Shown here piece after piece: positions 28,773-36,279 of a stretch of DNA of 36,411 bases (its first letter is position 1; the number at the start of each line of letters is the position of its first letter). The notes beneath the pieces are model-generated. The model was not told where the DNA came from, ran no database searches, and was given only the letters and a program-made list of their open reading frames with translations. The DNA comes from a bacterium (GTDB taxonomy: Bacteria; Patescibacteriota; Saccharimonadia; Saccharimonadales; UBA4665), in NCBI GenBank assembly GCA_021790005.1, contig JAJYIP010000002.1, forward strand, positions 1-36,411, read 5' to 3'. A program made the translations under genes and the position numbers.

Positions 28773-28877
28773 TTGCTTCTAGAGATTATATCAACCAAGC
28801 TTATGATTAAAAATATATTTATTTAATTTTAACAGCTTAGGTTGGCATTTTTCTGATTAGACAACGAGAAGTTTAAT

Positions 28878-29522
28878 CTATTGGCGGATAGACGATAGTA
28901 ATGCTACCGATTCTGGAATGATTGCGCGACTTGTATTAGTAACTCTCTGATAAAGTTCGAATATTTTTTTGCCGGTATATGCATAGTCGGCAATTACTTT
29001 GTTTTTCGACAATTCAGGTTTGTCCGCACCATGTTCTATGGTAAGTCTGTAGGCATAATCACCTAAGCGTACAAGTTTAGAGTTGATAAGTTCAGCGTGA
29101 CATACTTTTTGTACCTCAACGACAAAACGCCTGCCCGTGGCGGAGTAGGGAATTTGTTTATTTGCAAGTATAGCGTACAAGTCTTTGTAATCTTGTGTAT
29201 TGTCTTCATAGCTGATTGGAAACATCCGCTGAGTTATGATGCCGAACTCACTCATGAGGTCGAGCTGGTGAGTGACGCTTTGGCGGTCGCCTGTCTCTAG
29301 TACTTGATTGATGAGGAGCGGGTCGTGATCACGAGGTTTAAATTTTTTGATTTTTATCCCGGCGAGTGTGGTTTCGTTGCCATCCATTACTCTGAGAAAA
29401 TTGCCTCGCACTGGTACATAGCCATCACCGGGTTCTGCCTGGCAGTCTCGCAATAAATTATCCGTTTCAGAAATTAAAGCGCTATTGACTGGTTGTCGAG
29501 CTGGAGCTGTTTCTCTATTCAT
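28878..29522 (-). CDS. Hypothetical protein (214 aa)
   Basis: Long ORF, TATATT 9 nt before ATG; no domain recognised. Confidence 0.6.
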   Translation of the reverse strand: MNRETAPARQPVNSALISETDNLLRDCQAEPGDGYVPVRGNFLRVMDGNETTLAGIKIKKFKPRDHDPLLINQVLETGDRQSVTHQLDLMSEFGIITQRMFPISYEDNTQDYKDLYAILANKQIPYSATGRRFVVEVQKVCHAELINSKLVRLGDYAYRLTIEHGADKPELSKNKVIADYAYTGKKIFELYQRVTNTSRAIIPESVALLSSIRQ

Positions 29523-29784
29523 AAGATACTAAATATAAATAAAGTAAAATCGATGATTTGTCAAATAAAATCTTTTATTACTTTGTTAATTTATGCATAG
29601 CTACTAAAAGAAACAGTACAAGGGCGCATTGTTATGACAAGCGAAACTGATGTAAAACTTCCGTGCCTAATCATGGGAATGACTAACTGTTATGACAGCG
29701 CAAGCCATGCTTTAAATACATATTTGTAGCTGAACGAATCGCGACTAAACTAATAAAAACACCCTGTTTAAGTTGGTAGGCTTT

Positions 29785-30957
29785 CTAATGATGATGGCTA
29801 TGAATGTTGCCCGGTTGGCGCATCATTTTAAGCATCATGGGGCCACCCGTTGTCATGAAGCGCCATACCAATACCCCAGCGATTGCGATAAACAAGACAT
29901 TTAAGACGGCAGTGTAGTTCAAGCTTATATGTGGTGAGAGCACGGTTGCATTACGGGTTTCGGGTGTTATGTTAAGTAAAGCGAATAGCCCTTCGATTGC
30001 ATAACCCGCTACTACCATAGCCAAGTAAAACGTAGCTAATAGAAAAGCGGACATTCTCAATCCGTAGTATTTTTTGTAGATGGCCAGAATGGGGATGATC
30101 AACAGATCTGCAAAAATAAAACTGATGACACCGCCAAAACTAATGCCGCTGTTCCAGAGTACTGCCGCTAGGGGAACATTACCGATTGAACATACGAAGC
30201 TAATGATTGCAATAATCGGTCCAACTAATGGACCCCAGATTGTGGCAAATAGGGGGTGATGAACAAAAAAGAAAGCTTGCCAAAAAGCAGTGGGAACCCA
30301 GGCTGTTAGGGCTCCAGCAATTAGCAAGCCTACCACTACGTCTGTCCAGATTGACGCCCAATCCATGACAAAGAAATGACTCGTAGCGGTTATGCCTTCA
30401 GAAGAAGCAAGTTTTTTAAATATGTTGGCCTTGCCCTGAATCGCCATGTCGTCCATAGCAGCGTGGCCTTCCATTCGCCCATTCAGCCCTTTGTTCGCCT
30501 GAATGCTGGCTTCGTTAACCAGGCGTTTTGTCAGAAAACGGTGAAAAAGAAAAGCTAGTACTGCTATCATGATCGGTCCACCTATAAACTCGGCGGCTGT
30601 AAACTGCCATCCCAGCAGTAGAAGCATAATAATACCTAGCTCCACCACTAGGTTAGTGCTCGCCATTTGAAATGTCATGGCGGCCGTAAAGTTGCCACCT
30701 TTACGGAAGATGGAACGGGCCAATGCTACTGCAGCATATGAACACGAACTGGAAGCCGCCCCTAAAAGGCCGGCTTTAATCAGTGTTTTCGGTGAGTCAT
30801 CCGGCAATAGATTGCTCATCTGGCGATGAGATACCACTGCTTGTATGGCGGCAGATAAGCTAAAACCCAGTATTAGTGGCCAAAGTATTTCCCAACCCAT
30901 CGCTCCAGAGATTCTCAACGCATGTAGAATAAACATAACTGACTTAAAGCTCCACAA
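29785..30957 (-). CDS. Permease of the ArsP / DUF318 (UPF0718) type
   Basis: LGAASSSCSYAAVALARSIFRKGGNFTAAMTFQMASTNLVVELGIIMLLLLGWQFTAAEFIGG; FVCSIGNVPLAAVLWNSGISFGG. Confidence 0.82.
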   Translation of the reverse strand: MWSFKSVMFILHALRISGAMGWEILWPLILGFSLSAAIQAVVSHRQMSNLLPDDSPKTLIKAGLLGAASSSCSYAAVALARSIFRKGGNFTAAMTFQMASTNLVVELGIIMLLLLGWQFTAAEFIGGPIMIAVLAFLFHRFLTKRLVNEASIQANKGLNGRMEGHAAMDDMAIQGKANIFKKLASSEGITATSHFFVMDWASIWTDVVVGLLIAGALTAWVPTAFWQAFFFVHHPLFATIWGPLVGPIIAIISFVCSIGNVPLAAVLWNSGISFGGVISFIFADLLIIPILAIYKKYYGLRMSAFLLATFYLAMVVAGYAIEGLFALLNITPETRNATVLSPHISLNYTAVLNVLFIAIAGVLVWRFMTTGGPMMLKMMRQPGNIHSHHH

Positions 30958-31290
30958 TTGTCATTAATTTCAACCTTGCCGTAGCTTTCCTTGATGATGT
31001 CCAGTAGGTAGCCTTGTCTGCCACCCTGAGGTTGAGTGATGCCGTGGACCCCAGGCCAAGAATGCCAATACGGCGGTTATGACTTACTTGACAAGCGTCG
31101 TATCTGTTCCGTGCTTTTTTGCTAAGGCTGCATACCATGATGGATATTATTATAATGGACGGGAAGAAAAAACGAGTCTAAACCGAAGCGTGATAGTCCT
31201 TGCATAATAGCTCGCAAACAACAGAATACCTACGTTTATTACTAGGATTCAGGCTAAGTCTTTAGCTATATGGAGTTTAGCTAAAGATAC

Positions 31291-31611
31291 TCAGGAGCCT
31301 AATTGTTGTTTTGCACTGGAAAAATGATTGACTGCGTTTAGTAACGGAATCGCTTCTTTACCAAGACGAGTTAGATTATAAGTAACATCCGCCCGTGACT
31401 TTTCGGTTCTCGTGATAAGCTGACTTTCTTGCATTTCTCTAAGGCGCTTGGATAAAGTGGCGGTATTGACGCCATCAAGCCTGCGTTCTATCGTGTTGAA
31501 TCTGAGCGAACTGCCGTCAGATAATTCATCAATTACGCGCAGAGTCCAGTAGTCGCTCAATATTTTAAGGCTTGGTAGGCAAATGGGTTGTTTTGTGTGG
31601 AGAGTGGGCAT
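31291..31611 (-). CDS. HxlR-family winged-helix regulator
   Basis: LKILSDYWTLRVIDELSDGSSLRFNTIERRLDGVNTATLSKRLREMQESQLITRTEKS...YNLTRLGKE. Confidence 0.88.
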   Translation of the reverse strand: MPTLHTKQPICLPSLKILSDYWTLRVIDELSDGSSLRFNTIERRLDGVNTATLSKRLREMQESQLITRTEKSRADVTYNLTRLGKEAIPLLNAVNHFSSAKQQLGS

Positions 31612-31632
31612 ATTACTTGCTTTAATAATTAT

Positions 31633-31655
31633 AGTACTTTAATATAGTAAGTACT
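31633..31655. promoter_or_regulatory. Dyad AGTACTT-N9-AAGTACT in the hxlR / reductase intergenic region
   Basis: AGTACTTTAATATAGTAAGTACT between divergent genes. Confidence 0.6.
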
Positions 31656-31691
31656 GTATTAATTATAGCAAAAACCTTAAGGAGGAACAAT

Positions 31692-32324
31692 ATGAAAGTA
31701 ACTATCATAGGTAATGGCAATATGGCAAAGGGTATTGCGACACGCCTGATTGGCGGTGGCCACGAAGTAATTATCCATGCCAAAGACGAAACTAAAGGCA
31801 ACGAGCTTGCCGAACAACTGAAGCAGGTCAGCGGCGATGCAGCTGTTTCTGTAGCGCCTGTTGGGAGTAGTGCAAGTGATATCGTGATTGTTGCGACACC
31901 ATACGGCGAAATTGCCAATGTCGCTCAAGCCTACAATGGATTCGAGGGTAAAGTGGTCGTCGATATTACTAATCCCGTCGACTTCAATACTTTTCAACTA
32001 ATACCGGAGCCAGGTAAGTCTGGAGCCGAAGAAATTGCCAATCAACTGCCAGGTGCGAAAATTGTCAAAGCTTTCAATACTACGTTTGCTGGAACTTTAG
32101 TAAGCGGTACGGTAGAAGGTCAAGAGTTAGATGTGTTTGTCGCTTCCAATGACCAGGACGCAAAAGATAAGGTCATCGAACTTGTCAAGACAAGTGGCAT
32201 GCGACCCATAGATGTCGGGCCATTATCTGAGTCTCGCCACTTAGAAGGGTTCGGTTTAATCCAAATGAAGATACAGGACCAGATTGGCACGAACTGGATG
32301 AGTGCTCTTAAGTTTATAGGTTAA
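31692..32324 (+). CDS. NADPH-dependent F420 reductase / NAD(P)-binding oxidoreductase family
   Basis: MKVTIIGNGNMAKGIATRLIGGGHEVIIHAKD, IVIVATPYGEIANV, VVVDITNPV; SD AAGGAGG. Confidence 0.88.
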   Translation: MKVTIIGNGNMAKGIATRLIGGGHEVIIHAKDETKGNELAEQLKQVSGDAAVSVAPVGSSASDIVIVATPYGEIANVAQAYNGFEGKVVVDITNPVDFNTFQLIPEPGKSGAEEIANQLPGAKIVKAFNTTFAGTLVSGTVEGQELDVFVASNDQDAKDKVIELVKTSGMRPIDVGPLSESRHLEGFGLIQMKIQDQIGTNWMSALKFIG

Positions 32325-32340
32325 TAAAATAACCCGCTAG

Positions 32341-32369
32341 TAAAAGGACGCCTTATTGGAGTCCTTTTA
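32341..32369 (+). terminator. Rho-independent terminator
   Basis: TAAAAGGAC-gccttattgga-GTCCTTTTA followed by a T-rich tract. Confidence 0.7.
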
Positions 32370-32442
32370 TTATATTTAGGCTTGGGACATGATAGTCTTT
32401 TCTCATTTGGAAATGAGGCTGAAGTAGGTGGCAGCGCATTGT

Positions 32443-33705
32443 TTAAAGTTTAATAGATTGCCACATGTTAGCCTTGGCTTCTTGCATGGCCTTGGCCCAC
32501 TCTGTGTCACTCATAGCATAAGCCTGGAGATCCAATAACTCAAAGCTCAAGCCAGGCCTAAGCTGTTCCTCGGCACTGCCTAGGCTTTTTAGCTTCTCGT
32601 ATGGTATTAAGTAGTTTTCTTTGGGGTATCTATGGGTTATTTTGCCTGTTTTATCATCTATTATCGTATCCCGGTAAGCTGAGGGTCTATGAAAGTTTAG
32701 ATATGGTACGAGCCAAGCCTGGTACCAGCGGTTTATGGCTTCAACATTATCTGCCGTCCTGGGTATATGTAGATATCCCAAAGCTTTACGAACAATAGCT
32801 CCGTTTTTAGTCTCCACTAGTCCGTTATCCCCGCTATGCCTGGGCCTGCTTTTAGTTAGTCTAACCAACATGGCCTTCAGTAGCTCTGCCACCTTCTTGT
32901 TAATGTATTCCGAGCCGTTATCGGCGTGGAAGTTAATTAATGTAAACGGAAACAAATCCAGGGCCGCTTCCAGGGCCGGGATCATATACCTTTCAGATAT
33001 ACCCTCAACAGCTACCACCACTTCCCATTGGGTAACCTCATCAACCAGATTAACGTGGTAAACACCTTTCTCGCCATCCTTATCCCCCTGGTGGACACTG
33101 TCTACCCGTAGATAGCCAGGCTGACCGTTCGGTACTGGCTTAGTTCGCTCACCAATAGGCACACTAGCCGGCTTAGTTTTGTTGTAGTGGGTACGGACTT
33201 TACGGTAGGTGCTTGTACCCCTAAACCGGTACAGCTGAGCCACGGATAAGTTCTGTAACCGGATACAGTCAGTATTACCAAATAGCTTAAACTCACGACT
33301 TAAGATATTAACCATAGCTGGTCCGGACAAGCCTTCATGGGCATCGTCGATCCTAGCTAGCTCGGTAATATCTGTTTTGGCGTAAATACCTTGGAAGGTA
33401 GGCTGAGTACGCTTGGCAGGCACTATATGCCCAGTGGTTTTGTATTGGCCAATGAGCCTGTCCAGCTGGGCATCAGAGTAGCCAGTCACAGATATTAAGT
33501 AAGCTCTGACTGTCCCTTTATCTGGTTTGGCCAACAAAGCGTAACGGAGCCTAGTTAAAACCCGCCTGATGTAGCCGTAAGCTTCTTTACGATCAAGACA
33601 GCGAAGCCGTACACAGCTATTACCCCTGACATAATCTGCCATTTGTATTAAAGTTGGTATATGTGTGGTGTCCATGGTTGTAGTCATACCTCCATGCTGC
33701 CACAC
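32443..33705 (-). CDS. IS481-like DDE transposase
   Basis: RVDSVHQGDKDGEKGVYHVNLVDEVTQWE, NFHADNGSEYINKKVAELL, SGDNGLVETKNGAIVRKALGY. Confidence 0.9.
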   Translation of the reverse strand: MWQHGGMTTTMDTTHIPTLIQMADYVRGNSCVRLRCLDRKEAYGYIRRVLTRLRYALLAKPDKGTVRAYLISVTGYSDAQLDRLIGQYKTTGHIVPAKRTQPTFQGIYAKTDITELARIDDAHEGLSGPAMVNILSREFKLFGNTDCIRLQNLSVAQLYRFRGTSTYRKVRTHYNKTKPASVPIGERTKPVPNGQPGYLRVDSVHQGDKDGEKGVYHVNLVDEVTQWEVVVAVEGISERYMIPALEAALDLFPFTLINFHADNGSEYINKKVAELLKAMLVRLTKSRPRHSGDNGLVETKNGAIVRKALGYLHIPRTADNVEAINRWYQAWLVPYLNFHRPSAYRDTIIDDKTGKITHRYPKENYLIPYEKLKSLGSAEEQLRPGLSFELLDLQAYAMSDTEWAKAMQEAKANMWQSIKL

Positions 33706-33712
33706 ATACTAG

Positions 33713-33771
33713 TTTCAGCCTCATCTTGCGTGAGAAACCGAACCTCATTTCAGCCTCATCTTGCGTGAGAA
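33713..33771. repeat. Two direct copies of a 24-bp motif TTTCAGCCTCATCTTGCGTGAGAA (33713-33736, 33748-33771)
   Basis: Identical copies, 35-bp offset, read directly. Confidence 0.9.
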
Positions 33772-33849
33772 GAGAGTATGATGTGCCTCTATTGCTACGC
33801 AATGCTATAATTAATTGTATAAATGCATTGTCCAATATGTAATTCAACT

Positions 33850-34002
33850 ATGAAGAAGGTTCGCTGGGACATTAGTCACAACCAAGACGAACCGAAGACT
33901 GAATATAGTCGGACTGTCTACCAGTGCGTGATTGATGATGTTTGGATCTCGACAGAAATACCTGTCAGGACTACAAAAAACACAAAAGCCAAACTAGCAT
34001 AA
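33850..34002 (+). CDS. Possible 50-aa protein
   Basis: MKKVRWDISHNQDEPKTEYSRTVYQCVIDDVWISTEIPVRTTKNTKAKLA; not in track. Confidence 0.3.
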   Translation: MKKVRWDISHNQDEPKTEYSRTVYQCVIDDVWISTEIPVRTTKNTKAKLA

Positions 34003-34155
34003 ATCTGAGAGTAATGACTCGGACGTAACAGGCCTTGCAGTCGGCTAGCAAAAAAGGCCAATCGTCTATCGGGCGAGACTCGCTTTCTTTGGCTAGAGAT
34101 TGACAAGGCTAGATAAAAACTTTGCAGAGACCTACGAAGATAGAATAAAGTTTAC

Positions 34156-34219
34156 TGCCCTAAAACTCTTGGGTTTGAGCATAAGTGTATTGGAGGGCCA
34201 TAGTAGACGTTAGCTCAAC
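34156..34219. repeat. Dispersed repeat copy 1 (core TTGGAGGGCCATAGTAGACGTTA), just downstream of the relE-like toxin
   Basis: Aligned by eye to copy 2 at 35504-35573. Confidence 0.65.
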
Positions 34220-34230
34220 CATTATCTCTC

Positions 34231-34488
34231 TTAATATAGCTGACTATGTGTACCAATGAATCCAAAGAGTATAATTGTGTCGCCTTGCGTAGTATATAAC
34301 GCCCGTACATCGCCCGTGATATCAATACTTCTATATCCAAGATATCTACCCTTGAGGCCGTGATTTCGTAAAGTTACATCAAACGGACTATTTTTAAATA
34401 TAGTAACCCGTCTTTTGAAAGCAATTTTAACTTCAGCATTTAATTTCAAGTACTGTTTATCAAATGCTTTTGTTGTCTTGATAACCAT
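34231..34488 (-). CDS. RelE/YafQ-type mRNA-interferase toxin
   Basis: FDKQYLKLNAEVKIAFKRRVTIFKNSPFDVTLRNHGLKGRYLGYRSIDITGDVRALYT. Confidence 0.85.
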   Translation of the reverse strand: MVIKTTKAFDKQYLKLNAEVKIAFKRRVTIFKNSPFDVTLRNHGLKGRYLGYRSIDITGDVRALYTTQGDTIILFGFIGTHSQLY

Positions 34489-34490
34489 GA

Positions 34491-34766
34491 CTATAGACTA
34501 TCTAGGTGATCGAACATCTCTTCAAGAGATTCAAAGGGTCCGCTTACTTCTCCAGCCGCAATTTCTTTTTCTGCCACGGCAATAAGTTCTTCCATCTTTT
34601 CTGTCATAGGTTCGGAGACAGTAAAGTGCACGCTGCCCGTACTCGCTAGTTCGTAGAGGTAGGCATTAAGTAAATTGCTTAGGGGTATACCAATCTGCTT
34701 CGCAGCGGCCTGAGCCTTTATCTTGGTAGCCTCATCGGTCTTAAAATTTACTACTGCTGTTTTCAT
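34491..34766 (-). CDS. RelB/DinJ-family antitoxin
   Basis: AVVNFKTDEATKIKAQAAAKQIGIPLSNLLNAYL. Confidence 0.85.
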   Translation of the reverse strand: MKTAVVNFKTDEATKIKAQAAAKQIGIPLSNLLNAYLYELASTGSVHFTVSEPMTEKMEELIAVAEKEIAAGEVSGPFESLEEMFDHLDSL

Positions 34767-34802
34767 ATAATCTATTGTATATACATTAGATTATATTGTC
34801 AA
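34765..34802 (-). promoter_or_regulatory. relB promoter (TTGACA-N17-TACAAT) overlapped by near-perfect 32-bp palindrome
   Basis: ATATAATCTAtTGTATATACAtTAGATTATAT at 34765-34796 (one symmetric mismatch pair); -35 at 34797-34802, -10 at 34774-34779. Confidence 0.85.
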
Positions 34803-35099
34803 GCGTTAATAAACAAAACTCCCCAAAACAGATGATTTAAAACGCTTAATCTTAGAGGGCCGTAAGTGGGGCAGTTGCAACTGAACGACGTCAGTTGTCT
34901 AGGTAAGAACTAGTTCTACGTGACTTGCATGCCCCGGTTATTTAATTATTTCTACAAGCTTATTAAAAAGCGTAGGGCTTTGGTGCTGTTCCGCTTCTCT
35001 AGTATGCTTATCAATGGAAGCGAGGTTATATGGACGTGCCCTTGATCTTATTTTTCGTAGCTAGTCATCATAAGTATCGTAACCCAAGTCTACCTTACT

Positions 35100-35511
35100 C
35101 TTTTATCTACTAGAGAAACCATACATTATCTTTAGACGCGGAGGCTTTAGCCGAAACCCGCATAGTTAAGTTACCAAAACCGCAAAATACTTTTTCTATG
35201 ACGTTGGCATAAGAAATACAGTAATTAATAATTTCAATCCCATTGAGATTTGTGACGATACCGGTTCGCCGTGGGAGAACTTTATGATTGTTGAGCGACT
35301 CAAGATGCGTACGTATACAAAGCTATATGCGAATCAGTATTTTTGGCGTACTTGGAAACAAAGCGAAGTTGATCTAGTTGAAGAGCGTGAAGGTAAGTTA
35401 TTTGGGTGCGAGTTTAAATGGAAAAGGAATGTTATTATGCCACCGAAAGAGTGGAATAAAGTATACGCTGATGAGGCTACATGGGTAGCGATTCATCCAA
35501 CAATGCCTTAA
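35100..35511 (+). pseudogene. Decayed DUF4143-containing ATPase C-terminal remnant
   Basis: Reading through stop TAA 35167-35169 gives LLFYLLEKPYIIFRRGGFSRNPHS*VTKTAKYFFYDVGIRNTVINNFNPIEICDDTGSPWENFMIVERLKMRTYTKLYANQYFWRTWKQSEVDLVEER, a DUF4143-like pattern. Confidence 0.75.
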
Positions 35512-35573
35512 AATTTTTAGGCTTAGAATAAGCTTGTTAAATTTGGAGGGCCATCGTAGACGCTAATCGCAAC
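35504..35573. repeat. Dispersed repeat copy 2 (core TTGGAGGGCCATCGTAGACGCTA), just downstream of the PIN toxin
   Basis: Aligned by eye to 34156-34219; a weaker possible third copy lies at 34848-34882. Confidence 0.65.
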
Positions 35574-35592
35574 TCATATCAGAACTTAATGA

Positions 35593-35997
35593 TTACTTTT
35601 GAGCATCAAGTGTGTGTAGGCCAGCAATAGTAGACTTTAAGATATTGGAATCGCTAGTTACTAATGTCATATGTTTGGCTACTGCTTGCGCGATAAGAGC
35701 GGCATCAAAAGGGTCCGTCCATGATAATTCAGGTAGTTTAATATAATGTTCTGCCGCCCATGCATCAAAAGCAATTTGTTGAATATTAGCATCTTCTAAT
35801 AAAGCATCAACTTGTGAAAAATTCATAGAGAACTTAAGTTTGCCCGTTCGGATTTTAATAGCACACTCTAGTAGTGAGACACTAGAAACGTATACTTGAT
35901 TAGCATTACTGCTAATGTCGGTCAGTGCACGCTTGCCTAATTTATCAGTATTGGCAAGAGACCAAATAAATGCATTAGTGTCCAGTAGTAAAATCAT
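35593..35997 (-). CDS. PIN-domain toxin (VapC-like)
   Basis: MILLLDTNAFIWSLAN...YVSSVSLLECAIKIRTGKL...DPFDAALIAQAVAKHMTLVTSDSNIL. Confidence 0.9.
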   Translation of the reverse strand: MILLLDTNAFIWSLANTDKLGKRALTDISSNANQVYVSSVSLLECAIKIRTGKLKFSMNFSQVDALLEDANIQQIAFDAWAAEHYIKLPELSWTDPFDAALIAQAVAKHMTLVTSDSNILKSTIAGLHTLDAQK

Positions 35998-36000
35998 AGG

Positions 36001-36243
36001 TCACTTTTTATTAGCAACGGTATTCCAAAGATCAGTCATTGGCTCATCAAAATCATCACTTATCCAGACTTTACCTTTTAACATGCCAAGCTTTCGGGAT
36101 TTATTAGCGGCATTGGGTAAGGCAACGATCTTAGCAACGGCCTTGCCGTGCTTACCGAGTAATATTTCTTTACCACCCATAACCTGCTCTAGATATTTAG
36201 AGTAATTTGTCTTTAAGTCATGGACGTTAATAACTGTATTCAT
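36001..36243 (-). CDS. Phd/YefM-family antitoxin
   Basis: MNTVINVHDLKTNYSKYLEQVMGGKEILLGKHGKAVAKIVAL. Track start 36279 is upstream of the promoter elements; ATG 36243 is preferred. Confidence 0.85.
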   Translation of the reverse strand: MNTVINVHDLKTNYSKYLEQVMGGKEILLGKHGKAVAKIVALPNAANKSRKLGMLKGKVWISDDFDEPMTDLWNTVANKK

Positions 36244-36249
36244 AAAAAA

Positions 36250-36279
36250 ATAATAGCAAAATAAGACTAAGTTAGTCAA
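36250..36279 (-). promoter_or_regulatory. phd promoter (TTGACT-N18-TATTAT) with 13-bp inverted repeat GACTAA-G-TTAGTC
   Basis: IR at 36265-36277; -35 reverse complement 36274-36279; -10 reverse complement 36250-36255. Confidence 0.6.

Larger units (their letters stand above)
32397..33771 (-). mobile_element. IS481-like insertion sequence with about 40-bp imperfect TIRs and a duplicated right-end motif
   Basis: Left TTTTCTCATTTGGAAATGAGGCTGAAgtaggTGGCAGC. Right, reverse complement, TTTCTCACGCAAGATGAGGCTGAAActagtatgtgTGGCAGC, plus a second copy of TTCTCACGCAAGATGAGGCTGAAA 35 bp further out. Confidence 0.78.

Noticed and set aside
29634-29729. 31-aa ORF MTSETDVKLPCLIMGMTNCYDSASHALNTYL
   Set aside because: No SD, no clear -10 and no domain; too short to support.
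31622-31997. Two minus-strand ORFs overlapping the F420-type reductase (31622..31918, 31677..31997)
   Set aside because: Antisense to a strong CDS and cover the divergent promoter.
33102-33847. ORFs 33102..33296 and 33620..33847 (-)
   Set aside because: Alternative-frame ORFs overlapping the transposase or its end repeats.
34190-34219. Classical integron attC site at the GGAGGGCC repeat
   Set aside because: GCTCAAC fits one core in copy 1, but copy 2 does not keep it and no paired core or integrase is seen; kept only as an untested hypothesis.
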